This document shows positions 1-7,269 of a stretch of DNA of 44,979 bases, in pieces. Numbering within the stretch: position 1 is the first letter of the stretch; each line of letters starts with the position of its first letter. The translations under genes were made by a program, and so were the position numbers. Origin of the DNA: an uncultured Bacteroidia bacterium (GTDB lineage Bacteria; Bacteroidota; Bacteroidia; Bacteroidales; F082). Below the pieces are notes generated by a model. It did not search any database and had not been told where the DNA came from. It saw only the letters and a list, made by a program, of their open reading frames with translations. The stretch spans positions 1 to 44,979 of the forward strand of contig CACXIM010000045.1 of the NCBI GenBank assembly GCA_902767725.1, written 5' to 3'.

Positions 1-73
1 GGTGATAGTTATGGGCACCGTACTTGGCTTCCAGGTCCATAGCTTGTTGTGATGATGTGATTTTTTCGATCAT
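1..73 (-). CDS. rocD: ornithine aminotransferase, N-terminal fragment (cut by window edge)
   Basis: Only the first 24 codons lie in the window. Reading leftwards from an ATG at 73 gives MIEKITSSQQAMDLEAKYG and then AHNYH. Known ornithine--oxo-acid transaminases open with a segment of the form (S)SxxA(I/M)xLExKYGAHNYHP, which is the basis for the name. The enzyme is PLP-dependent and interconverts ornithine and glutamate semialdehyde in the arginine/proline pathway. The catalytic lysine and PLP site lie outside the window. A TACCTTTG promoter element at 164-171 faces this gene, leaving an AT-rich leader of roughly 80 nt. The identification rests on a short segment. Confidence 0.72.
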   Translation of the reverse strand, partial: MIEKITSSQQAMDLEAKYGAHNYH

Positions 74-89
74 GATTGTTGTTTATTTA

Positions 90-109
90 AAATTTAAAGA
101 TTTAAGATT
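90..109 (-). repeat. AT-rich 20-bp leader repeat, copy 1
   Basis: The 20 bp from 90 to 109 are identical to 7136-7155. Both copies lie about 20 nt upstream of a minus-strand start codon (rocD here, rbfA there). A looser relative precedes the cobalamin adenosyltransferase gene at 26919-26945. Confidence 0.6.
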
Positions 110-131
110 TACTTACAACGAAAGGGCGGGC

Positions 132-152
132 ACCTCGACAGGCTCAGTGACC
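132..152. repeat. REP-like repeat, CGACAGGCTCAG variant
   Basis: The sequence CCTCGACAGGCTCAGTGACC belongs to the same degenerate family as copies near 9823, 10890, 10929 and 42013 (core CTTCGACAAGCTCAG). It lies in the rocD leader. Confidence 0.5.
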
Positions 153-163
153 GCTACGGCGTG

Positions 164-171
164 CAAAGGTA
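164..171 (-). promoter_or_regulatory. -7 promoter element for rocD
   Basis: The minus strand reads TACCTTTG, matching the Bacteroidota -7 consensus TAnnTTTG. It faces the start codon at 73. I see no clear -33 TTTG. Confidence 0.6.
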
Positions 172-190
172 AGGTTTTATTTTCAAGGTT

Positions 191-1621
191 TTACACTTTG
201 GCCCGTTTTTTCCGAACAATTTTATAGGCTATCACCAAAACCAAAGCAAAAAGCACGATAGCCAAGAGGCCAAAGAAGGCCAAGCGGTACTGGTCACGTT
301 GGGATTGTATGGTTTGGAGCTGGTCATTTTGAGATTCGTATTGGTACAATAAGCCTTCTGCATCATCTTGAAGGTTTCGGTTTTTCTCTGCAATATCGGC
401 ATTCTCCCTTGCCAACGCAGCCCGCTGCTCGTCAAGTGCCACAAGTTCTTGTTCCATTTCAGTAAAACGGCCCAATCGTGCATAATCCAAGATTAATGCT
501 CTTCTTACCGGATGTTCCATCATGGTGATGCCAGACTTGGAAACCTCATCGGCATACCGCTCCAAATAATTCAATGACAGGGAGGCCTTACCTTGCTCGG
601 CATAAAGCTGTCCCAAACCAACCAACGCCTGCATCAGGCCGAAGTGATAGTGATTGCGCTCGGCCAATGCCAATGCTTTCTCATAATAATTCACGGCCTG
701 GTGTAATTCATTTCGCTCGTGGGCTACATTACCCAACTCCACCAACACATCTGCTTTAGTGTTGCCCATGGTTTGACGATCTAGTGGCGACAAGCCCTCC
801 AAAGCCGTCACCTCTAAAGCTTTTTCAAAATAATAGTATGCAGAATCGTAATTGATATGGTCGCGTTCAAACAATAAGCCATAGTTTTTGTAAGCATTCA
901 ACAAATCGTCATACTCTTTTAGTGCCTCCAACCGTGGTATTACAGAAGAAAACAACGCTTTGGCTTCGGCATTTCGCCCACATTCTCCATAGCATGTGGC
1001 AAGGTTGACGTCGGTCATTGCCATTGCAGCACTATCGTTGAATGCTTCGTAATACTTCCGGCTCGACTTGAACGCAGCAATGGCGCCTTCAAAATCATTC
1101 CTTTGATATTGAATGACACCCAAATTGAACCCAGCCAGGGCATACGCCATGCTGTCCTGAATCCTTTCGGCCATTGTCAATACCTTTTGAAATGCCACGG
1201 ATGCCGTATCCATATTGCCAAGAATCAATTCGAAATAGGCTTGGTTCCACAGCGCATCGAAAGCCTTTGTCTCGTTTCCCACCTGTGCAAAAAGGTCGTA
1301 TGCCTCTTTCAGGTAATCTTGGGCCAGGTCGAGGTCGTTATGGTAGCCATACTGGACGCCCATGGCGTAGACGGCCTGAGCTTCGAGCTCCACGTCACCC
1401 GATTCGTGCGCCAATTGTCTTGCCTTTTCGCCCCAATTGATGCCATCGTCAAAGGAAACGTCATAAAACGCCCATACCATCTGTATCATGGTCTTTATTC
1501 TTTCAGTTCCCTGCTGCGTGCGAAGGACACTCTCAAGACTATCAATAACCCGTGTCTCTTCCTGAGCGAAGATGAAAGATGTAAAAAACAAAAAAATCAA
1601 TATGTTAAACAGACGTTTCAT
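191..1621 (-). CDS. TPR-repeat protein with signal peptide and C-terminal membrane anchor
   Basis: 476 residues. The ATG at 1621 is chosen over a TTG one codon upstream because it gives the clean signal peptide MKRLFNILIFLFFTSFIFAQ and overlaps the upstream stop by one base (TGATG). Residues about 25-380 are tetratricopeptide helices, with recurring patterns such as ALxxLGxLYAEQGKxxxSLxYLE. A coiled coil follows (about 385-440), then one membrane segment (about 445-467) and a basic tail. The order TPR, coiled coil, membrane helix is that of Bacteroidota sensor histidine kinases, but the protein stops where a kinase domain would begin. It is probably a periplasmic scaffold or sensor anchored in the inner membrane. 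It is co-transcribed with the MBL-fold gene. Partner and function are unknown. Confidence 0.8.
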   Translation of the reverse strand: MKRLFNILIFLFFTSFIFAQEETRVIDSLESVLRTQQGTERIKTMIQMVWAFYDVSFDDGINWGEKARQLAHESGDVELEAQAVYAMGVQYGYHNDLDLAQDYLKEAYDLFAQVGNETKAFDALWNQAYFELILGNMDTASVAFQKVLTMAERIQDSMAYALAGFNLGVIQYQRNDFEGAIAAFKSSRKYYEAFNDSAAMAMTDVNLATCYGECGRNAEAKALFSSVIPRLEALKEYDDLLNAYKNYGLLFERDHINYDSAYYYFEKALEVTALEGLSPLDRQTMGNTKADVLVELGNVAHERNELHQAVNYYEKALALAERNHYHFGLMQALVGLGQLYAEQGKASLSLNYLERYADEVSKSGITMMEHPVRRALILDYARLGRFTEMEQELVALDEQRAALARENADIAEKNRNLQDDAEGLLYQYESQNDQLQTIQSQRDQYRLAFFGLLAIVLFALVLVIAYKIVRKKRAKV

Positions 1622-2262
1622 CAAAGGAACATATTGAATCTTCTTTCGTCAAAAATGGTGGTGCTTTCGCCATGGCCGGAATAAACCTCGGTGTCGTCAG
1701 GCAGATGGAACAGACGCTCAATGATGTTCGTACGAAGTTGCTCATAGTTGCCACCAGGGAAGTCGGTGCGGCCGATGCTGCGGCAGAAGAGCGCATCACC
1801 CGTGAACACCCAACCTTCGATTTCAGCATAGAGACTTATGCTTCCCATCGCATGGCCTGGCGTGCTGATGACCTCAAGGGCACTCTCCCCTATCTTGATG
1901 ATCTCGCCATCTTCAAGGTCACGGTCGGGCAACTCACACTCGCCATTGAAAGGTAATCCAAACATCATGGCCTGCTGATGTGAACGTTGGAAATCGCTTT
2001 TCACGTTAGGGTGCGCCGCCACCTCGATGCCATAATGCTTCTTCACTGCAGCGTTACCCACAATATGGTCGATATGACCATGCGTATTGATGGCCATCAA
2101 CGGTTTAAGGCGATGGCTGTCAATGAAGCCAAAAAGTTCATTTTCCTCACCCGCATTGGAGCAGCCAGGGTCGATGATGACACATTCCTTGGTGTTATCG
2201 TCATAAACGACGTATGTGTTTTCCGCAAAAGGATTGAAGACAAAGGATTCGAATTTGAGCAT
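1621..2262 (-). CDS. MBL-fold metallo-hydrolase (glyoxalase II-like)
   Basis: 213 residues. The ATG at 2262 is preferred to the TTG at 2283, which lies inside the promoter element. The metal-binding motif THGHIDH is at about residues 60-66. Later metal ligands fit STPGHAMGS (about residue 135), FTGDALF and YSGHGE. This is the hydroxyacylglutathione hydrolase-like branch of the metallo-beta-lactamase superfamily. Members hydrolyse thioesters or related bonds in the cytoplasm with a dinuclear metal site. The natural substrate cannot be read from sequence. The stop overlaps the start of the TPR gene, so translation is probably coupled. Confidence 0.88.
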   Translation of the reverse strand: MLKFESFVFNPFAENTYVVYDDNTKECVIIDPGCSNAGEENELFGFIDSHRLKPLMAINTHGHIDHIVGNAAVKKHYGIEVAAHPNVKSDFQRSHQQAMMFGLPFNGECELPDRDLEDGEIIKIGESALEVISTPGHAMGSISLYAEIEGWVFTGDALFCRSIGRTDFPGGNYEQLRTNIIERLFHLPDDTEVYSGHGESTTIFDERRFNMFL

Positions 2263-2280
2263 GATTTCAATATTTCGGCG

Positions 2281-2288
2281 CAAAGGTA
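2281..2288 (-). promoter_or_regulatory. -7 promoter element for the MBL/TPR operon
   Basis: TACCTTTG on the minus strand, 19 nt before the ATG at 2262. It overlaps the alternative TTG start and so argues against that start. Confidence 0.65.
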
Positions 2289-2320
2289 GGGTTTTTCCAC
2301 AACATTCTAAAGAAATTGCC

Positions 2321-2328
2321 TATCTTTG
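2321..2328 (+). promoter_or_regulatory. -7 promoter element for the outer-membrane propeller/barrel gene
   Basis: TATCTTTG on the plus strand, ending 18 nt before the ATG at 2347. It is divergent from the 2281-2288 element. Confidence 0.65.
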
Positions 2329-2346
2329 TCCGCTAATTCGGGATTA

Positions 2347-5300
2347 ATGTTGTCGACAAAAAGATATGCGATTCTATTATTGCTGCTCCTGGCCATAACT
2401 CCTTGGGGCCATGCCCAGTTCTACAATGGCATGAACATGCCCTTCGGAAAGAATCGCGTGCAATATGGTGACTTCCATTGGTCATACTACACAAACGACA
2501 ACTTCGACGTGTATTTCTACCAAGGCGGCAACGACCTCGCCAGTTACGCTCAGGCATACGCCAAGAACCAAATTCCTCAACTGGAAGCCCGCCTCAACAG
2601 CCGCTTCGGGAAGAAAATCCAGTTTATCGTGTTCAACAGCAAAGGCGATTTCAAGCAGAGCAATATCAACCTTGAAGACGAGGAGTACGGCAACACGGGA
2701 GGCATCACCAAAATCATCGGATCGAAGGTCATCCTCTACTTTGATGGTGACTACACCCATTTCGAAGCACAAATCCGCGAAGGCATAGCCAGGCTGCTAT
2801 TCAGCCAAGTGATGAACGGCACCTCGATAGGCTCGCAACTGCGCAGCTCCTATCGCTACGACATCCCGCAATGGTTTCAGGACGGCTTAGTGGCTTTCAT
2901 CGCCGGCAATTGGGACTGTCACAAGGAAACCCAACTACAACGGGGCATCATGTCGGGCAACTACAAGAAGATCAACCATTTGCGCGATGACGATGCATTG
3001 ATTGCAGGTTACTCATTTTGGAATTTCATCGACGAGAAATACGGCAGCAAGTCGTTTAACGACATCCTGACCTTGGCCGAAAGCACGCAAAACGTGAAAA
3101 AGTCGCTGCTCTATGTCACTGGCAAGAAATACAAGGTTTTGGTCGAGGAATGGTTTGAGTTTTACAAGGCCCGTTACGAGACCCTGCTCTCCAACCAGCC
3201 CACCGACCCGATGAAGCTGAAATACAGGAAATACCGTACCTTCACACAGCCAGCGATCAGCCCGAATGGGAAATATATCGCATACGTTAGCAACGACGAG
3301 GGCAAGATCCGTCTTTGGCTCAAAGATATGCAAAGTGGCAAACGGCAACAACTCTTCAAAGCAGGTTACCGTTCCGACGAGAACATCGACACCTCGTTCC
3401 CTCTGTTGGCATGGCATCCTAACGGTGAGATTCTATCATTCATCCTTGAGGAAGAAGGCAAGATCCAATTGTACAACTTGGATATCAATTCGGGCAAAAA
3501 AGCCAACCTTTATCTCTTCGATTTCCAGAAGGTCAGTTCGTTTTCATACGCCCACAAGAGCCGCAAGATTGTTCTGGCAGCCACCCGCATGGGCAAACCC
3601 GATATTTACGTCTACAACTTGTTTTCCAATACGTTGGAGCAAATCACCAACGACTACCACACCGACCTGAATCCCGTATTTACCTTCGACGACCGACAAA
3701 TCGTATTCAGTTCAAATCGCGACAACGACACGCTGAAAGTGGACGAAAAAATCGGATTCCAAAGCAAACAGTTTGATTTGTTTGCTTACAACTATATTAA
3801 TAAAGGTACGGTGCTCCAAAACCTCACCCAACAACGCCATTCCAACAGCATCCTGCCTGAGCCCCTCAAAGACGGCAGCCTACTCTACCTGAACGACACC
3901 AGCGGATTCTACAACCTCTACCAAATCCGCTTCGACAGCGCCATTAGCCATATCGACACCATCGTACACTATCGTTATTTTGGCAAGAAAGAACGGCTCA
4001 CTGACTATTCAGCTAATATCATCGACTATGCCTATCAACCGCGCGACCACAAAGCCGCCCTGCTGATGGCCGACCAAAATGGAGAGAAGTTCTTCATGTC
4101 GCCCATTCTTCGCGGTCGCGAACAAAACCTCAGCCAGATGAGCCCATACGCGCAAAAGAGGCTGCTGAACGAATTGATACAGAAAGAGAAAGACACCATT
4201 GTAGAGCCCATCTCCAAACATCGCTTTTCGGCCAGCTACCGCTATGCACGGCGCAAACGACCTATCAACGGCCCTATTGGTGGCGATTCCATACAGCAGG
4301 TGGCACAAGGTAACGAGCCTACGCCCAAGCCACGACAGAAGGATACTCTACAACGCCCGAACAACTACTATGTGGAGCTCTTCGCCGACGAACTGATGAG
4401 TCAAATTGACTTCACCAGCATGAACTACAGCTACCAGCCCTTCAGCGGCGGCGGTACGCCCATTTACCTCAACTCAGGCTTCAACATCTTCCTCGGCACC
4501 AAGATGAAAGACCTGATGGAAGACTACAAAATCGAACTCGGCGTGAAACTCAACACCAGCCTCACCAACAATGAGTACTTGTTGCGTTTCAGCGACTACA
4601 GCAAACGCTTGGACAAGAGCATCACCCTTCACCGTTATGTCACCGACGACTATTCCTATTTCTATTATCGCACCTTCACCAACGAGGCCTTCTACACGTT
4701 GAGTTATCCTTTCAGTGAAATCCTAAGTTTAAGAGGAACAGCCATTTACCGCCTTGACCACAGGGTCAACCTTGCCATTGATGACTTTAGTCTTGGCGAC
4801 AAGGACGTCTACGAAAACTGGGGTGGTTTGCGTGCCGAACTCGTTTATGACAACTCGAAAAAGCTGGGGACCAACCTACTTGTGGGGGCAAGAGGAAAGA
4901 TCTTTGCCGAATACTACCAACGTATCGCACGCAACACCAACAACATGGTCGTTGTCGGCTTCGACTATAGACATTACACCCGCATTAGCCGCAACTTCAT
5001 TTGGGCCAACCGCATTGCAGGCAGCAGCTCGTTTGGGCAGCAAAAACTCATCTATTACATGGGCGGCGTCGACAACTGGATTTTCGCCTCCTTCGACCAA
5101 GGCGCACCCGTCGACTACGCGCAAAACTACGCCTATCAGACCTTGGCCACCAACATGCGTGGTTTCCAACAGAACATCCGCAACGGCAACAACTTCGTGG
5201 TCCTGAATAGCGAACTACGCTTCCCTGTGTTCAGCTATTTCACCAACCGACCCATCAACATGAAGTTCATTAAAGATTTCCAAATCGTCGCGTTTGGTGA

Positions 5301-5550
5301 CCTCGGCACAGCATGGACAGGCTGGAATCCTTACGACCCAAGCAACTCATTATACAACACCCACATCAGCGATGGCAATTTGGACATCACTGTCACCGAA
5401 ATGAAAGAGCCTCTGGTGGGCGGCATCGGCTTTGGATTGCGCACCACCATCTTAGGCTACTTCGTCAGAGGCGACGTGGCATGGGGAATACAAGACGGAC
5501 AAATCTCGAAGAAGCCTCGCTATTATCTGTCGTTCAATCTGGATTTCTGA
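2347..5550 (+). CDS. outer-membrane protein: WD40-like (PD40) propeller plus C-terminal beta-barrel
   Basis: 1067 residues. The ATG at 2347 gives a signal peptide ending about WGHAQ (residue 24); an upstream TTG lies in the promoter element. Residues about 25-270 resemble the domain that precedes TolB-like propellers in Bacteroidota, with segments such as FDVYFYQGG and IREGIARLL. About 290-560 carry repeated PD40/TolB-type blades (AISPNGKYIAYVSNDEG, FSSNRDND). From about 650 the sequence alternates polar and aromatic residues and ends YYLSFNLDF, with a terminal Phe as in BamA/Omp85-type barrels. It is probably surface-exposed. No catalytic HExxH is visible. Its 3' end overlaps the convergent permease gene by 28 bp. 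The fold is fairly certain, the role unknown. Confidence 0.75.
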   Translation: MLSTKRYAILLLLLLAITPWGHAQFYNGMNMPFGKNRVQYGDFHWSYYTNDNFDVYFYQGGNDLASYAQAYAKNQIPQLEARLNSRFGKKIQFIVFNSKGDFKQSNINLEDEEYGNTGGITKIIGSKVILYFDGDYTHFEAQIREGIARLLFSQVMNGTSIGSQLRSSYRYDIPQWFQDGLVAFIAGNWDCHKETQLQRGIMSGNYKKINHLRDDDALIAGYSFWNFIDEKYGSKSFNDILTLAESTQNVKKSLLYVTGKKYKVLVEEWFEFYKARYETLLSNQPTDPMKLKYRKYRTFTQPAISPNGKYIAYVSNDEGKIRLWLKDMQSGKRQQLFKAGYRSDENIDTSFPLLAWHPNGEILSFILEEEGKIQLYNLDINSGKKANLYLFDFQKVSSFSYAHKSRKIVLAATRMGKPDIYVYNLFSNTLEQITNDYHTDLNPVFTFDDRQIVFSSNRDNDTLKVDEKIGFQSKQFDLFAYNYINKGTVLQNLTQQRHSNSILPEPLKDGSLLYLNDTSGFYNLYQIRFDSAISHIDTIVHYRYFGKKERLTDYSANIIDYAYQPRDHKAALLMADQNGEKFFMSPILRGREQNLSQMSPYAQKRLLNELIQKEKDTIVEPISKHRFSASYRYARRKRPINGPIGGDSIQQVAQGNEPTPKPRQKDTLQRPNNYYVELFADELMSQIDFTSMNYSYQPFSGGGTPIYLNSGFNIFLGTKMKDLMEDYKIELGVKLNTSLTNNEYLLRFSDYSKRLDKSITLHRYVTDDYSYFYYRTFTNEAFYTLSYPFSEILSLRGTAIYRLDHRVNLAIDDFSLGDKDVYENWGGLRAELVYDNSKKLGTNLLVGARGKIFAEYYQRIARNTNNMVVVGFDYRHYTRISRNFIWANRIAGSSSFGQQKLIYYMGGVDNWIFASFDQGAPVDYAQNYAYQTLATNMRGFQQNIRNGNNFVVLNSELRFPVFSYFTNRPINMKFIKDFQIVAFGDLGTAWTGWNPYDPSNSLYNTHISDGNLDITVTEMKEPLVGGIGFGLRTTILGYFVRGDVAWGIQDGQISKKPRYYLSFNLDF

Positions 5551-6773
5551 TTGCCAGCCTTACGCATGGCATGACGGACGGTGAGCAAGGCGGAGGTGCA
5601 ACCTACCACCAGAATCGTGGCAAAAATCAGCAGAACGTCTTTTAACTTTAGCAACACCGGATATGCATCCACGACATAGTTGCCTCCACCCGTGCCGAAT
5701 TTGATAAATCCAAATTGCTGCTGCAAAAGCACCAAAATGATGCCGAGCAAAAGACCAATGATACCTCCTGCCACGGAAATAAGCAAGCCCTCGTTCAAGA
5801 AAATCCTCTGAATCAGTCGATTGTCAGCACCCATGGCTTTCAGGATTTCCGTGTCCTTGCGCTTGTCGATCATCAGCATGGAGAGCGAGCCGACCACATT
5901 GAACGTGGCCAAAATCAAGATGAAAGTGAGGATGACGTAGACCGCCCACTTCTCGGAACGCATAATCTTGTAAAGTGTTTCCTGCTGCTCCTGCTGATTC
6001 TTCACGGAATATTCAGCACCGATGATAGTAGCCACCGATTTCTTCACCTTATTAATATCGGCATTCTGCGTGGTAAAAATCTCTACATTAGTCGCTTTAT
6101 CCTCATATTCAAGCAATTCCGAGAGCAAATCAAAAGGCACGAGCACCAGTTTTTCGTCTTGCTCCTGCTCGGTGGAAAACACACTACGCACGGTGACCAC
6201 ATCGGAATTGAAGCTGTTTTCGAGGCTCATCTGAGAGGCGTTGCCACGTTTGGGCACATAGATGCGCACCATTGCGTAAGGACTGTATGCATTGATGCCC
6301 AGATACCACGCGACCCCCGCACCAGGTACGGCAAAATAATGTTCATCCTCGTCGGCAAGCACAAAACCACCTTCACCAAAGACGATTTCATTCAGACGAC
6401 CAATCTTTTGGTATTCCAATCCGACTCCCTTCACTTGACCGATATGCTGCTTGTCGTTGGCACGAAACAAAGCATCCTCGGTAATTGTAGGGAATACATA
6501 ATCGACTCCTTGAATATCTTTGAGTTGATCCAAAGGAAAAGCCGTCAAGTCGATGGTTTTGCCTTTCACGGCGGAGATTTGCAGGTCGGGCGTAAGGCGG
6601 TTGTTCATCGAAGAAATCACTTTCTCCAATCCGTTGAAGGCCGACAGCACCACAATGAGCGCAAACGAGCCTACACTAATACCCAGGATGGAAATCCATG
6701 TGATGATATTAATGAGGTTGTGGCTCTTTTTGGCCAACAAGTAACGGTTTGCTATGAACAGCGGCAGTCTCAC
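5523..6773 (-). CDS. FtsX/LolE-like ABC transporter permease
   Basis: 416 residues, starting at GTG 6773. GTGA overlaps the rbfA stop by four bases and no in-frame ATG is nearby. There is an N-terminal helix at about 20-45 (IITWISILGISVGSFALIVV), a large extracytoplasmic domain (about 50-270) and three C-terminal membrane segments, including one at about 279-304 followed by the loop DKRKDTEILKAMGA. That loop is characteristic of FtsX-domain permeases. The family includes LolC/LolE, which release lipoproteins from the inner membrane, and MacB. The ATPase partner is not in the window. The pairing with rbfA is common in Bacteroidales. Confidence 0.88.
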   Translation of the reverse strand: MRLPLFIANRYLLAKKSHNLINIITWISILGISVGSFALIVVLSAFNGLEKVISSMNNRLTPDLQISAVKGKTIDLTAFPLDQLKDIQGVDYVFPTITEDALFRANDKQHIGQVKGVGLEYQKIGRLNEIVFGEGGFVLADEDEHYFAVPGAGVAWYLGINAYSPYAMVRIYVPKRGNASQMSLENSFNSDVVTVRSVFSTEQEQDEKLVLVPFDLLSELLEYEDKATNVEIFTTQNADINKVKKSVATIIGAEYSVKNQQEQQETLYKIMRSEKWAVYVILTFILILATFNVVGSLSMLMIDKRKDTEILKAMGADNRLIQRIFLNEGLLISVAGGIIGLLLGIILVLLQQQFGFIKFGTGGGNYVVDAYPVLLKLKDVLLIFATILVVGCTSALLTVRHAMRKAGNQKSRLNDR

Positions 6774-7114
6774 TTTTCGGGATGCAGCAAGTTGTCGATG
6801 TTTTCGATATAGTCGAGCGAGTCATCCTCGATGAAACGCAACTCCGGCACTACGCGCATCTGGTGACGGATGCGGTTGCCCAGCAAGCCACGAATGGCCT
6901 TGGCGTTTTGGCCTACCTCTTCCACGACCTTCTTCTTCTCTTCTACGCCGAACACACTCAGATACACACGGGCATACGAAAGGTCGGAAGTGACATTGAC
7001 GCGAGTCACGGTAATCATCAGCGAAGGCACCTTGGGTTTCAATTCCTTCTGGAATATATCTCCTAATTCTTTCAATAGCAGTTTGTTTACTTTTTCTAAT
7101 CGCTTACCTTCCAT
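6770..7114 (-). CDS. rbfA: ribosome-binding factor A
   Basis: 114 residues, the usual length for RbfA, starting at ATG 7114. The N-terminal pattern RLEKVNKLLLKELGDIFQKE and the later VTSDLSYARVYLSVFG match the KH-fold family. RbfA binds 16S rRNA during maturation of the 30S subunit. The gene is first in an operon with the permease (4-bp overlap). A TATTTTTG element at 7174-7181 probably drives it. Confidence 0.92.
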   Translation of the reverse strand: MEGKRLEKVNKLLLKELGDIFQKELKPKVPSLMITVTRVNVTSDLSYARVYLSVFGVEEKKKVVEEVGQNAKAIRGLLGNRIRHQMRVVPELRFIEDDSLDYIENIDNLLHPEK

Positions 7115-7135
7115 AATTCCAAATTCAAAGAGTCA

Positions 7136-7155
7136 AAATTTAAAGATTTAAGATT
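7136..7155 (-). repeat. AT-rich 20-bp leader repeat, copy 2
   Basis: Identical over 20 bp to 90-109. It lies 22 nt upstream of the rbfA ATG, in the transcribed leader. Confidence 0.6.
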
Positions 7156-7173
7156 CAAAAATTTATGAGGGTG

Positions 7174-7181
7174 CAAAAATA
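7174..7181 (-). promoter_or_regulatory. -7 promoter element for rbfA
   Basis: TATTTTTG on the minus strand, 60 nt before the rbfA start. Confidence 0.6.
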
Positions 7182-7232
7182 GGCAAATCTTTTGAATTCT
7201 TTCAGAAAAGCATTCAGTAAACTGAAAATGCT

Positions 7233-7240
7233 TATTTTTG
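7233..7240 (+). promoter_or_regulatory. -7 promoter element for the S8 protease gene
   Basis: TATTTTTG on the plus strand, 29 nt before the ATG at 7270. It is divergent from the rbfA promoter. Confidence 0.6.
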
Positions 7241-7269
7241 CGAATTGAAACATAAATAATATCATTCCC

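Noticed and set aside
5715-6812. Long plus-strand reading frame of 365 codons
   Set aside because: It lies opposite the FtsX-type permease and rbfA, has a composition rich in His/Gln/Arg typical of antisense frames, and has no family resemblance.
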